A stretch of DNA of 16,390 nucleotides from CAYTLW01 sp964438735 (GTDB lineage Bacteria > Myxococcota_A > UBA9042): positions 1 to 16,390 of the forward strand of contig CAYTLW010000153.1 of the NCBI GenBank assembly GCA_964438735.1, written 5' to 3'. Positions within the stretch are counted from its first letter, which is position 1, and each line of letters opens with the position of its first letter. Shown piece after piece: positions 1-9,946 of the stretch. A program made the translations under genes and the position numbers. Below the pieces are notes generated by a model, which saw nothing but the letters and a program-made list of their open reading frames with translations, had not been told where the DNA came from and did not search any database.

Positions 1-44
1 CTCGCGCGGCAAGCAGAGCTTCTCCCGCGTCGCTCGGCACACCT

Positions 45-71
45 CTTCCCGAGTCTAGGAAACTGGGGAAG
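45..71 (-). terminator. imperfect hairpin after the last minus-strand frame (candidate terminator)
   Basis: A 27-nt imperfect inverted repeat starts 3 nt beyond the TAG at 75-77. Its arms are CTTCCC/GGGAAG (6 bp), then a C-C mismatch, then AGT/ACT (3 bp), closing a 7-nt loop. No T-run follows on the minus strand, so it is not a textbook intrinsic terminator. It could instead be an RNA 3'-end stabiliser or chance. Its position at the end of a run of six minus-strand frames is the main argument for it. Confidence 0.3.
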
Positions 72-74
72 TAC

Positions 75-443
75 CTACGGTCCGTCGAAGTAGGACGACG
101 CCTTCCAGCCGTACTTGGCCATGCCCAGCAGGTTGATCCAGGCGGGGTTCGGTGTGCGTCGCACCGCCACGACCATGCCCACCTTCAGGGGCTTGGCGTT
201 GGCGACTTTGAAGGATTGAGCGCCGATGGGCACCAGCGCCGAGGTGATCTTGGTCTTGGTGCCGGCGAGCGCCTTCCAGCCGCTGCCGCCGCCCTTGATA
301 TGTACGAGGTCGTGCTTGGCCTTCTTCGTCGCCACCAACACGGTGCCGCCCGTGCCCTGGCCGACGCCGTGCAGGACCACGCCGGAGGTATGGCGATGCA
401 TGGTGGTGGCCTCGACGCGCGGCGGACGGGTCGCGGGCTGCAT
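75..443 (-). pseudogene. fragment of a pectate-lyase/beta-helix-like protein (probable remnant)
   Basis: This 122-codon frame ends in TAG. From about residue 19 it carries a recognisable block: SGVVLHGVGQGTGGTVLVAT, then a segment ending VPIGAQSF, then VAVRRTPNPAWINLLGM and YGWKASSYF. From memory of the family, this is an internal piece of large secreted right-handed beta-helix (pectate-lyase-like) proteins, which continue on both sides. Here the first ~18 residues are Pro/Arg-rich and unlike the family, there is no signal peptide, and the frame stops just where the family would continue. I read the other two frames down to the window edge and saw no continuation. It starts 16 bp after the stop of the HEAT-repeat gene with no clear ribosome site. 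I read it as a gene remnant. A short functional domain or an assembly junction is possible. Family identity is fairly sure from motif memory; pseudogene status is less so. Confidence 0.55.
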
Positions 444-459
444 TGTAACGGCGCCAGCC

Positions 460-2709
460 CTACCAGGCTCCCTGCAACGTCAACGCCATACCCTCCATGC
501 GTCCCTGGCCATCCATTACCGGCGTGGCGCCGACGCCGCGCAGCCAGGCTGGCGTCTCGAATTCCATGGCCGGGGCGATGCCGGCCTTGCGTCGCGCTCG
601 CCGGTCCTCGAGCCACCACGAGGTCAACATGCCGCCCAGGGCCAGGCCCAGCGCGCTGCCGGCCAGGTTGGCCTGGATCCAGCGATCGCGATCCTCGGTG
701 ACCATCATCATGGCCATGGTGCCGATGCCCGCCAGGCCGATGCCGCCGATGCTGGCGCCGCCGATGACCAGCGGGTCCAGGCCCACCACGGGCGAGACCA
801 GCACACCCGAGATGGCCGCGCCCACGTCGCCGCCGATGGCCGTGGCGAAGAGGAGGTCTTCGGCCTCCCAGTTGCGCAGCGAGCCCGTCCAGCCAGCGAG
901 CCAGGCCCCCCAGACCAGGCCCGTGCTGCCCATGGCCGCCTCCATGCCCGTGAAATCCCACGCCTGCGCGGCTGCCGCGGCGCCGAGGCCGAATACGCCA
1001 ATGTTCAGGAGGCTGACACCAGCCAGCTGGGTGCCGTCCAGGGAGGTGTGTTCGTCCAACCAGGCCGCCAGGCTGACGCCATGCCAGGCACCCCAGGTCG
1101 TGCCGATGGCCACCAGCGGCCCGCCGCCGCCGTCGTAGCTGAGCGAACGCGCCACCGTGGCCGCGCTCAGCAGACCCGCGCCGCTGCCGATCAGCATGCC
1201 TACCAGCACCGGCTTGTCATCATCGGGGTCGGCCAGCAGCACCGAGCCGGCGCCCAGGGCCTTGCCCAGCTGGGACAGGAACATCATCTGGCCCACGTCG
1301 CCGGGCTGGTAATCGGTGACCTGCGACAGGGCCCCTCCTGCGACCAGGCCCAAGGACATGCCCATCAGGGCGCTGCCGCCAATCTTCTCGTCGGCCCGGC
1401 TGCTCTTGTCCGACAGCACCAGCCCGCTGATAGACGCGCCCCAAGCTGCCCCCTCCGCGGCGCCGAGGGTCATCAACCAGCCGTCTCCGGCGGACAGTTC
1501 CATCTGTGGCGCTACCCACGCCGACAGGCCCAGCCCGGCCAGCGTGCTCAGTGCCAGCAGCGCGGACGCGCCGCGTTTGTCGTCGCGCGGAGTGAGCTGC
1601 TGGAGTGCCCCCAGGCAGAAGAAGAAGCCAGCCCCGCCGCCGAGATCGGTCACCACGACGTCGCCGGCGCTCATATTCAGGCTGTCCGCAGCCAGCCACA
1701 GGCCCACGCCCGCGAGCAGCTCACCGGCCACCGACAGGCCGCCTACGTAGCGCTCGTGGAATTGTCTGTCGTCCTCATACGCCAGCCGCGCCTGGTTGTA
1801 TGCGCTGTAGTTGTCTCCCCCACGCCACGATGCATACCCGTACCCGTCCGGCTCCACCGGCGCCTGGTGGGTGGCCCCGCCCAGCAGGCTGCCCACCGCC
1901 GCACCCCAGAACAGGCCGCTGCCGTAGTAGGCCTGGCGCTCCAGGGGCAGCTCGCGACCGACCAGCCAGCCCGCCACCCCGCCCAACGCGATGCCTGTGA
2001 CCCAGCCGATGGTCTCGGCCGAGTCCGTGGCCGCGAAACGCCCGATCATGCTCATGGTGTAGCCGCCGAAGCCCGCTCCGCCGATGGCGGCGACGCCAGC
2101 GCTACCCGCCAGTCGGGGGAGTTCCTTGCTACGTTTGGGGAAGTAGCGCCGGGCCACCGCCAGGGCGCGTTTGCGCAGTTTGCTGCGCACGTCTTCGCTT
2201 CTGGCGACGCCGGCCAGGGCTGTGAACGCCGCGGGCGAGCGCAACTTGCCGAGGGTCTGCAGGGCCGTCTCGGCGATGTTCGCCCGCTCGCCGTCGCGGC
2301 CCAGTTGGCCCAGCGGACCCACCACGTCGGCGCGCCCTGCTTTGCCCAGGGCGCCCAGTCCCCGGACCGCAGCGACCGCCACCTGGGCCGTGCGATCGTG
2401 GCGGGCCACGTAGGTGAGCACCTGCACGGTCCTGGCGTCGCTCAGCCCGGCCAGTTTGCCCACCGCCTGTCCCCGCGCGCGCCGCCCGCCGCTGGACAGG
2501 GCCGCGACCACCCGACGCAAGAGGTCCGCATCCGGAGCGGTGACCGGGCCCGCATTCGGGGCGGTAGATGGGGTCGCCTGCGCCGGCAACGAGGGCGCTG
2601 CGGCGACAGTGCCCGTTGCACCGAAGAGCAGGGCCGCAACAACCAGCGCGGACTGCGCCCGCAGGCCAGCGCCATGAGGTGGCGGGAAGTCTGTGATTCC
2701 AGGATGCAT
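460..2709 (-). CDS. exported HEAT-repeat protein with glycine-zipper hairpin repeats
   Basis: The protein has 749 aa. The start at 2709 is supported by GGGAG at 2716-2720, 6 nt upstream. A signal peptide is evident: a hydrophobic core at about residues 20-37 and a cleavage-like VAAAPS, followed by a Pro/Ala/Thr linker. Residues ~60-190 are paired amphipathic helices of the HEAT/PBS type (for example VQVLTYVARHD and AAVRGLGALGKAG). Residues ~236-700 are a chain of Gly/Ala/Leu hydrophobic segments in about eight units of 53-64 residues, many ending in a Trp-Gly-Ala-rich helix (FWGAAVGSLLGG, WGASISGLVLS, WGAWHGVSLAAWL, WGAWLAGWTGSL). The last residues, MALTLQGAW, end in an aromatic as an outer-membrane C-terminal strand would. 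I do not recognise a characterised homologue. A membrane-associated envelope protein whose HEAT part mediates protein contacts is an inference. The gene shares strand with its neighbours, with 111 bp on the upstream side. Confidence 0.9.
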   Translation of the reverse strand: MHPGITDFPPPHGAGLRAQSALVVAALLFGATGTVAAAPSLPAQATPSTAPNAGPVTAPDADLLRRVVAALSSGGRRARGQAVGKLAGLSDARTVQVLTYVARHDRTAQVAVAAVRGLGALGKAGRADVVGPLGQLGRDGERANIAETALQTLGKLRSPAAFTALAGVARSEDVRSKLRKRALAVARRYFPKRSKELPRLAGSAGVAAIGGAGFGGYTMSMIGRFAATDSAETIGWVTGIALGGVAGWLVGRELPLERQAYYGSGLFWGAAVGSLLGGATHQAPVEPDGYGYASWRGGDNYSAYNQARLAYEDDRQFHERYVGGLSVAGELLAGVGLWLAADSLNMSAGDVVVTDLGGGAGFFFCLGALQQLTPRDDKRGASALLALSTLAGLGLSAWVAPQMELSAGDGWLMTLGAAEGAAWGASISGLVLSDKSSRADEKIGGSALMGMSLGLVAGGALSQVTDYQPGDVGQMMFLSQLGKALGAGSVLLADPDDDKPVLVGMLIGSGAGLLSAATVARSLSYDGGGGPLVAIGTTWGAWHGVSLAAWLDEHTSLDGTQLAGVSLLNIGVFGLGAAAAAQAWDFTGMEAAMGSTGLVWGAWLAGWTGSLRNWEAEDLLFATAIGGDVGAAISGVLVSPVVGLDPLVIGGASIGGIGLAGIGTMAMMMVTEDRDRWIQANLAGSALGLALGGMLTSWWLEDRRARRKAGIAPAMEFETPAWLRGVGATPVMDGQGRMEGMALTLQGAW
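610..2004 (-). repeat. about eight Gly-zipper helical-hairpin repeats (protein level)
   Basis: Units begin near residues 236, 321, 381, 444, 500, 559, 616 and 680 of the 749-aa protein. Each unit has a first Gly-rich hydrophobic segment (GxxxG spacing), a short polar turn often holding Asp or Ser-Ala-Gly-Asp, and a second segment rich in Gly/Ala with Trp-Gly-Ala. Examples of paired cores are LLALSTLAGLGLSAWVA with LGAAEGAAWGASISGL, and MLIGSGAGLLSAATVA with IGTTWGAWHGVSLAAW. Periodicity is approximate and by eye. Confidence 0.6.
2140..2532 (-). other. HEAT-like repeat domain (residues ~60-190)
   Basis: About four helical-hairpin units of roughly 30-34 residues are visible. They include LLRRVVAALSSGGRRARGQA, RTVQVLTYVARHDRTAQVAV and NIAETALQTLGKL. 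The Leu/Val/Ala heptad-like spacing and a recurrent pattern of x-A-V-x-x-L-G resemble HEAT/PBS lyase-like repeats, which usually bind proteins. The number of units is estimated by eye. Confidence 0.6.
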
Positions 2710-2820
2710 GGGTCGCTCCCTTGGTCGGGCCTGGGAGGAGCGTCAGGTATTGACACTTAGTACCTTTGGGATGCCAGGTCCCTTTCGTCGCCCGCAACCG
2801 CGCCCCGTGCTATCTGCCCC

Positions 2821-4656
2821 TCAGTTCTTCAACGGCCCCACATATCGGAACGTCGCCCGACTATGCGCGCCGCTGGCGTTCCACTCGTGCCATGTGTACT
2901 GGTTGCCGCAGCCGTCGTGGTAGGCGCGGATGTAGAACGTGTCGCCGGCCTTGAACTGTCCGGTGTACTGCAGCGTCGAGTGGTTCCACTGCTTGCTGGA
3001 GGAGGGGTTGATGTTGTGGGTGTACGTCTTGCCCTTGCCGTTGACGAGCAGCTGCAGATCCTGCTGTCCGCAGCCGTGCTGGATGGCGTAGTAGTCGATA
3101 CGGTAGAAGCCGGAGATCTGCACGGTGACGACGCCGTTGGAGTTGACGCTCAGGTAGCCGGCGGCGGTGTTGTAGTCGATCCCATTGAGACAGTAGGAAT
3201 GCCAGCCGCTGCTCTTCTTGACCTGCTTGCAGCCGCCCGACCAGGCGACAGGCATGGCCAGCGCCGCGGTCCACGCCCAACCGTTCTTGCTGGCGCTCTT
3301 GTTGTAGTTCCGGCCGCAGACCTGCAACCCGGCGTTCTTGTGGTAGCGCAGGGTGCCCTGGTTGCCGGCGCCGCAGCTGGTGGAGTCCGCGCCCAGCTTG
3401 ACCGAGCCGTCGACCATCAGCTTGCCCTTGAGCTGGACCTTCTTGTTGCTCAGGGTCTTGATTGTCACGCACCAGCTCTTCACGGCGCCGTCGTTGCCGT
3501 TGTTCTTGAACGAGCCGTCGATCACCTGGATGCGCCACTTGCCCTTGGGGTTCTTGCCGACCCAGGTGCCGAGGTCGCCCTTGACCGGCTTCGTCTTGCT
3601 CGGGAACGAGGTCTTCAAGCTCTTGCCCTTGAGGTTCTTGGCCGCCAGGAGGTACTCGACGTTGTTGGGATCCCAGAGCTTGATGGTCATGGAGGGCACG
3701 TCGCTGTTGGTCAGGTCGATGTCCACGTCCAGCTGCTGGGCGAGGCCGATGTCGGGGAAGATGAGCGTGTCCGGTACGCCGATGGGGTTGTTGTCGGGGA
3801 TGGGCAGATTGGCCTTGCCGCACATCTGGTCGACAAACTGGTTGTGGAGCAGGTCGTTGGAGATCTCGTCCAGTCCGTCGCCGGGCAAGGCGCTGGGATC
3901 GAGGGCGGCGGCGCACTTGAGGGTGCCGTCGGGGTTGATGCCGATGACCGAGTGGCCCTTCACCTTGCAGCTGCCGCTGGGGATCTTGATGCCGGTGAGC
4001 TGGGAACCATCGCCGAGGTATTTCTGCGCCGTCACCGTGCCGGCGGCGATGGATTGAGCGGCCACCTTGTTGGCCTTGAGGGCGTTGCCGCCCAGGTCCA
4101 GGTCGCCGTCGATCTTCAGCTCGCTGACGGAGACGCAGCCTGTGCACTGCAGGTCATTGGCGCTGGTCGCTGGGCCGCCCTTGGTCTTGGAGCCGGCCCA
4201 GGCGAAGCCCACGTTCTCCGCGCTGATGCAGCCCTTGCAGGTGACGCCGGAGGCAGAGGCGGCGAGCACCGCGTAGGGCGTCGAATGCATCCGGACGCGG
4301 GGCATCTCGGGTTCGTTGCCCACCGAGACGCCGAACCAGGGGGTCGAAAGGGCCTGCAGAAGGCCAGGTTTGATGGGTTTATTCACACCCAGCGAAAACG
4401 AGAAGGTGCCGCCGAAGACCGTGACCTTGACCGGTCCCTCCGTCCACGCCGCAGAGCCGCCCTTGGGCACGTTGTAGATGGCGAACGTGGCGTCGTAGAT
4501 GCCGTCCGCCGCCGGCGCGCCGCCGGAGGAAAGCAGCGAGCCCTGGACGTGGATCCGGGTGGGCACGTCGGCATGCGCTGACGTCGTGCTCAACGCGGAC
4601 GACGCAACGAGGGCGACCAGGACGGTCAGGGGCAGGGCGATTCGATTCATGCGCAT
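2821..4656 (-). CDS. exported multidomain protein: fibre-like N-terminus, CxxC motifs, P-domain, C1q-like C-terminus
   Basis: The protein has 611 aa. ATG at 4656 is set by GGAGG at 4663-4667, 6 nt upstream. The signal peptide is residues 1-29, with cleavage likely after SAHA. Residues 31-130 form a beta-rich domain beginning PTRIHVQGSLLSSGGAP, common at the N-terminus of exported Myxococcota proteins. Two CxxC motifs follow (CKGC at 140-143, CTGC at 171-174), each leading into a short Val/Ser/Glu stretch. LGDGSQLTGI (214-223) resembles phage-tail-fibre repeats. Residues ~290-400 match a proprotein-convertase P-domain (paired strands around SMTIKLWDPN, then GKWRIQVID and GAVKSWCVTI). Residues ~460-611 look like a C1q/TNF-type jelly roll (SGFYRIDYYA, LLVNGK, FKAGDTFYIRAY). 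There is no protease domain, so the P-domain is probably structural or adhesive. I infer a surface or secreted binding protein. Confidence 0.92.
   Translation of the reverse strand: MRMNRIALPLTVLVALVASSALSTTSAHADVPTRIHVQGSLLSSGGAPAADGIYDATFAIYNVPKGGSAAWTEGPVKVTVFGGTFSFSLGVNKPIKPGLLQALSTPWFGVSVGNEPEMPRVRMHSTPYAVLAASASGVTCKGCISAENVGFAWAGSKTKGGPATSANDLQCTGCVSVSELKIDGDLDLGGNALKANKVAAQSIAAGTVTAQKYLGDGSQLTGIKIPSGSCKVKGHSVIGINPDGTLKCAAALDPSALPGDGLDEISNDLLHNQFVDQMCGKANLPIPDNNPIGVPDTLIFPDIGLAQQLDVDIDLTNSDVPSMTIKLWDPNNVEYLLAAKNLKGKSLKTSFPSKTKPVKGDLGTWVGKNPKGKWRIQVIDGSFKNNGNDGAVKSWCVTIKTLSNKKVQLKGKLMVDGSVKLGADSTSCGAGNQGTLRYHKNAGLQVCGRNYNKSASKNGWAWTAALAMPVAWSGGCKQVKKSSGWHSYCLNGIDYNTAAGYLSVNSNGVVTVQISGFYRIDYYAIQHGCGQQDLQLLVNGKGKTYTHNINPSSSKQWNHSTLQYTGQFKAGDTFYIRAYHDGCGNQYTWHEWNASGAHSRATFRYVGPLKN
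3457..3789 (-). other. P-domain (residues ~290-400)
   Basis: This is a jelly-roll type domain usually found next to subtilisin-like proteases and in bacterial secreted enzymes. Seen here are a strand pair around LAQQLDVDIDLTN, the SMTIKLWDPN strand, GTWVGKNPKGKWRIQVID and the closing SWCVTIK strand. It sits without a peptidase in the same protein. Confidence 0.75.
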
Positions 4657-4661
4657 GGCTC

Positions 4662-4676
4662 ACCTCCAGTGGAGGC
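4662..4676 (-). promoter_or_regulatory. ribosome-binding site inside a small hairpin
   Basis: On the minus strand the sequence reads GCCTCC-ACT-GGAGGT. The GGAGG Shine-Dalgarno of the 611-aa gene can therefore pair with the CCTCC just before it, giving 5 GC pairs plus one G-U and a 3-nt loop. If it forms, it would hide the ribosome site. Part of the hairpin (GCCTC) belongs to a 9-bp direct repeat, GGTTGCCTC on the minus strand, at 4672-4680 and 4699-4707. Confidence 0.4.
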
Positions 4677-4721
4677 AACCTACGGGAGCCGCGCACGCGA
4701 GGCAACCGGCGGAGATCTGCG

Positions 4722-6956
<2,235 letters not shown>

Positions 6957-6962
6957 GGAGGT

Positions 6963-6968
6963 CTCCCT
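6963..6968 (-). promoter_or_regulatory. ribosome-binding site that sets the prolyl oligopeptidase start
   Basis: AGGGAG on the minus strand lies 6 nt before the ATG at 6956. It favours the 744-aa protein over an in-frame start at 7115. Confidence 0.7.
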
Positions 6969-7029
6969 GGATTGCGGAGCCCCCTTGTAGCAGACCTGCG
7001 CCAGATGCCAACGGCCGCGCACGTTCTCG

Positions 7030-9939
7030 CTACTCGTCGACAAGTACGGGGGCCTCGGGCACCACCAGGTCCTGGTCGTACACCTCGTTGGCGATGCTGT
7101 TATTCCACCAGCCATTGCGCTCGCCGGCCAGTTGGGCGCCAGACTGGATGACCACTCCGTATCCGTTGGCCACGCTGGCGGTACCCGTGACGGTGGCGTG
7201 CGCTTCTTCGGCGAGGAGGATGCCTGCGCGCGGGTTGTTGGTCAGGAGACACTCGTTCAGCGTCAACTTGGCTCTTTCGCGGGCCAGCACCGCATCGGCG
7301 AGTTCCAGGTCCACAGCGCTCCCATCGGGCAAGCCGTGGTGGTATTTCTGGCCGTACGTGTTGCGAATTACGGTTCCGCGGAGGGTCATTGTGGCGTGAA
7401 GCCGGGCCAGGACGCTGGCGCTGCGATTGGCGACGAATTCACATGCGATGCACGTGGCGTTTGCCTCGGATTCGGCGACCAGTCCGATGCCAAACTCGCC
7501 CTTGGCCGCGCTGTTCTTGGTGTGGTTGATCAGCCAACCGACACCAGACAAGGTGGCGCCGATGCCGAACGATGACACACCTGCCGTGAACATCTTGTGG
7601 TTGCGCAGGCCGGCCAGCTCGATGCGGCCATCCGCCTGCGCCATGACGCCATGGGCCATTGTATCCCAGGTCGTCTTGCCATCGTCACCGGCGACCGTGA
7701 CAACAACCGGCTGCCCCAATTCCGCCAGGATTCCCGCCCCGGTCACCCGACCTCCCGTGGACGCCTTGAGCCCGGTGTAGGCGTTGAACGACAGCCTCGC
7801 ATCCATCAACCGCAACCGGCCATCAATGCGCACTTCGATGCCGGTCGGCATGTCCGCGAAGTCCTGCCACGTGGCCATGGTGGTGGCGCCGACGATCAGT
7901 CCTCTGGCGTCGGCCACCGTCCCCTTGCCCCAGACCATCAGCCCGTAGCCGACATTGGCCCACAACAAGCCGTCGCGAATGCTGAGTTGGCACGTCGAGT
8001 TGGCGATGATGCCCATGGTCTGTCCGACCGCGCCTGGGGCCTCGACACCGTGCCCGACAAAACTCTGCACGAGGCGAAGGCGAGCCTGTTCATACGCACA
8101 TTGCATCGCGGTTCCGACAGTCTTGACGATGCGAGCGCCGAGGAGCTCGAGCCGGCCGCCCTTCATGGCGATGACCGCACCTGCGCCGGGAGGCGAGGGC
8201 CGGTATCCGTCCACTTTCAATCCCCCAGCCCGCAGCACGCTCCCCAATTCCTGTGACACCATGGCGGCCCCGTCGCCGTCGCTGATCACGACGCCGCCGG
8301 CGATGACCGCAGCGCCTGCCGTGGCGCCGAGCCCGAGTCGCAGCCCCTTGCCTCGTCCGTGATTGATGATCGCGAGCCCTTCGATGGCCGCCTGTGTGCC
8401 TGCTCCACCGACGGCGAGCGCCACGCGCGCATTGGCGGCGAGTCGACCGCCGCGCAGTCTTATGCTGGCGCCACCTTGTACGACGATGCCGTCGCCGGTG
8501 GGTTCGCCCTCATCGCCGAGTTTTGTGCCGTCGATCGCCAGCTCCTCGGCTTCGACGTGCGAGCCCTTTTTGAGCACGGTCAAGCCCCAGGAAGCCACGC
8601 CTTCGATCCGGACCTGCCGCAGGTGGGCGACGCCGCCTTTCTCGGCGTTGACGCCAGCGCCAGAGCCGGCGACATCCGCCGTGGTGCGAACTCTGTGAAT
8701 GACCGATTGCTCGAGCAGCAGCCGTCCCGTGCCGTAGACCAGCGCGCCGCTGACATTGGGCCGGTGGAACCAGATACGCCGCGCCGTGACCGCGAGCTTC
8801 TCCGTGACCCAGACGCCTGCGCCTTCAGATCTGATCTGCAGGCCCTGCAAGACCACGGGCTGGGCTGCTTCGTCGCCCAGTACGTCGATCGTGGCGTTCG
8901 CCTGTTTGGATTCGATGGTCACCTTGGCTGCGCATCGACCGATGAGATTCAAGGGCTTTTTGATCTCCAGCGGACCGGCGTAGAGCCCGTCGGTGACAGC
9001 GATCGTGGTTCCTGCAGTGGCTGCCGCAATCGCGGAGGCGATGGACTTGTAGGGCGCGGCCTTGCTGCCATTGCCGCCCTTGGACGCCTTGGCATCGACG
9101 AACAAGACCTTGGTGGCGCTCAAAACAGGCCATTTGCCAGACGGGCAATCGGCCGGGTCCGGTCGGCAAGCTGGCAGGTTGGGGGCAATCAACTGCGCCT
9201 TCTCGTCGACCACGAATCCGGGCGGGCAGATCCATGGCACCCCGGCGGGTACACAGGACTTGCTACCGATGGGACGCCAGGTGCCGGTCGGGCATGCCGT
9301 CTCGTCGTCGGCCGACTGGCACGGTCGTGGCACGCGCACGCAGCCAGGGCTCTGGCGATCGCAGGGCTGATCGTATTCGTCGAGGTCATCGTTGCACCAG
9401 ATCGAGGTCGTCAACGACGGCAGCGGCGCCAGTGGCTCCAGACCATCCAGACCGATCGCGCCCTCTTCGACGGGATCGGCGACCGGGATTCCGCTGCCGA
9501 CTGGGACGCAGGGCTCCGGAGCGCCTGGCTTGGGCCACCAGCCAGCCCGGCAGCCTGACCCGGCCGCGATCTCGTCCGGCGAGCACGCTCTGCCAGCGGG
9601 CCAGCAATCGTCTCCGGTCGGCAGGCAATCGACACCCTTTGAGGTCTTCCAATCGGCACACCAGCGCGGCGAGCAGGCAGCGGGACCGGTCCGCAGCAGA
9701 TGGGCACACTCCGGCGGACCGACCGGATCGCAGAGTCCGGTGCTGTGCTCGTAGACGTGCCCTGTGGGGCAGCAGCTGCCGTCACCCTGCAGCCGACGCT
9801 GAGGGCACGCCAACGTGTCGGCTCCGATGTCGGTGTCCTTGTCGGGCGCGGCCGTCTGGCCAGATGCGACCGGCTTGTCCTCCGTACATCCTGCGACGCA
9901 CGGCAGAGCCAGCGAAAGCAGCAGCGCCAGCCGCAGCAC
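7030..9939 (-). CDS. Cys-rich, DUF1565/right-handed beta-helix lipoprotein
   Basis: The protein has 969 aa. The start is GTG at 9939, 7 bp after the stop of the ZU5-like gene, so translation is probably coupled. A lipoprotein signal ends VAGC, with the lipidated Cys18. Residues 19-267 hold 21 cysteines in a loose repeat of CPxG-type units (CPTGHVYEHSTGLC, CPTGTWRPIGSKSC, CPPGFVVDEK), suggesting a disulphide-knit stalk. Residues ~279-335 match DUF1565 (VLFVDAKASKGGNGS, APYKSIASAIAAA, LNLIGR), the usual entry to a parallel beta-helix. The rest, to ~960, has the short Val/Ile/Leu strands and Gly/Ala/Asn turns of a right-handed beta-helix (for example AVDLELADAVLARERAKLTL). In carbohydrate-active relatives such helices bind or cut polysaccharide. 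I see no lyase active-site signature and call it a surface protein of unknown ligand. Confidence 0.93.
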   Translation of the reverse strand: MLRLALLLSLALPCVAGCTEDKPVASGQTAAPDKDTDIGADTLACPQRRLQGDGSCCPTGHVYEHSTGLCDPVGPPECAHLLRTGPAACSPRWCADWKTSKGVDCLPTGDDCWPAGRACSPDEIAAGSGCRAGWWPKPGAPEPCVPVGSGIPVADPVEEGAIGLDGLEPLAPLPSLTTSIWCNDDLDEYDQPCDRQSPGCVRVPRPCQSADDETACPTGTWRPIGSKSCVPAGVPWICPPGFVVDEKAQLIAPNLPACRPDPADCPSGKWPVLSATKVLFVDAKASKGGNGSKAAPYKSIASAIAAATAGTTIAVTDGLYAGPLEIKKPLNLIGRCAAKVTIESKQANATIDVLGDEAAQPVVLQGLQIRSEGAGVWVTEKLAVTARRIWFHRPNVSGALVYGTGRLLLEQSVIHRVRTTADVAGSGAGVNAEKGGVAHLRQVRIEGVASWGLTVLKKGSHVEAEELAIDGTKLGDEGEPTGDGIVVQGGASIRLRGGRLAANARVALAVGGAGTQAAIEGLAIINHGRGKGLRLGLGATAGAAVIAGGVVISDGDGAAMVSQELGSVLRAGGLKVDGYRPSPPGAGAVIAMKGGRLELLGARIVKTVGTAMQCAYEQARLRLVQSFVGHGVEAPGAVGQTMGIIANSTCQLSIRDGLLWANVGYGLMVWGKGTVADARGLIVGATTMATWQDFADMPTGIEVRIDGRLRLMDARLSFNAYTGLKASTGGRVTGAGILAELGQPVVVTVAGDDGKTTWDTMAHGVMAQADGRIELAGLRNHKMFTAGVSSFGIGATLSGVGWLINHTKNSAAKGEFGIGLVAESEANATCIACEFVANRSASVLARLHATMTLRGTVIRNTYGQKYHHGLPDGSAVDLELADAVLARERAKLTLNECLLTNNPRAGILLAEEAHATVTGTASVANGYGVVIQSGAQLAGERNGWWNNSIANEVYDQDLVVPEAPVLVDE

Positions 9940-9946
9940 GGTCTCG

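Noticed and set aside
226..2760. 844-codon open frame on the plus strand opposite the HEAT-repeat gene
   Set aside because: Low-complexity Gln/Arg/Ala-rich product with no domain or export signal, running across two real minus-strand frames. High GC content keeps such antisense frames open.
2745..2765. AGGTA/TACCT inverted repeat and a TTGACA hexamer in the gap between the 611-aa and 749-aa genes
   Set aside because: The stem is only 5 bp with an 11-nt loop, and the TTGACA is on the plus strand, facing away from the gene it would serve; no matching -10 was found.
2863..4581. 572-codon plus-strand frame opposite the P-domain gene
   Set aside because: Antisense shadow: Val/Leu/Ala-rich, no signal peptide or domain, while the minus strand encodes clear domains.
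6957..7115. N-terminal extension of the prolyl oligopeptidase to a start at 7115
   Set aside because: It would overlap the beta-helix gene, bury the signal peptide 53 residues inside, and ignore the good ribosome site at 6963-6968.
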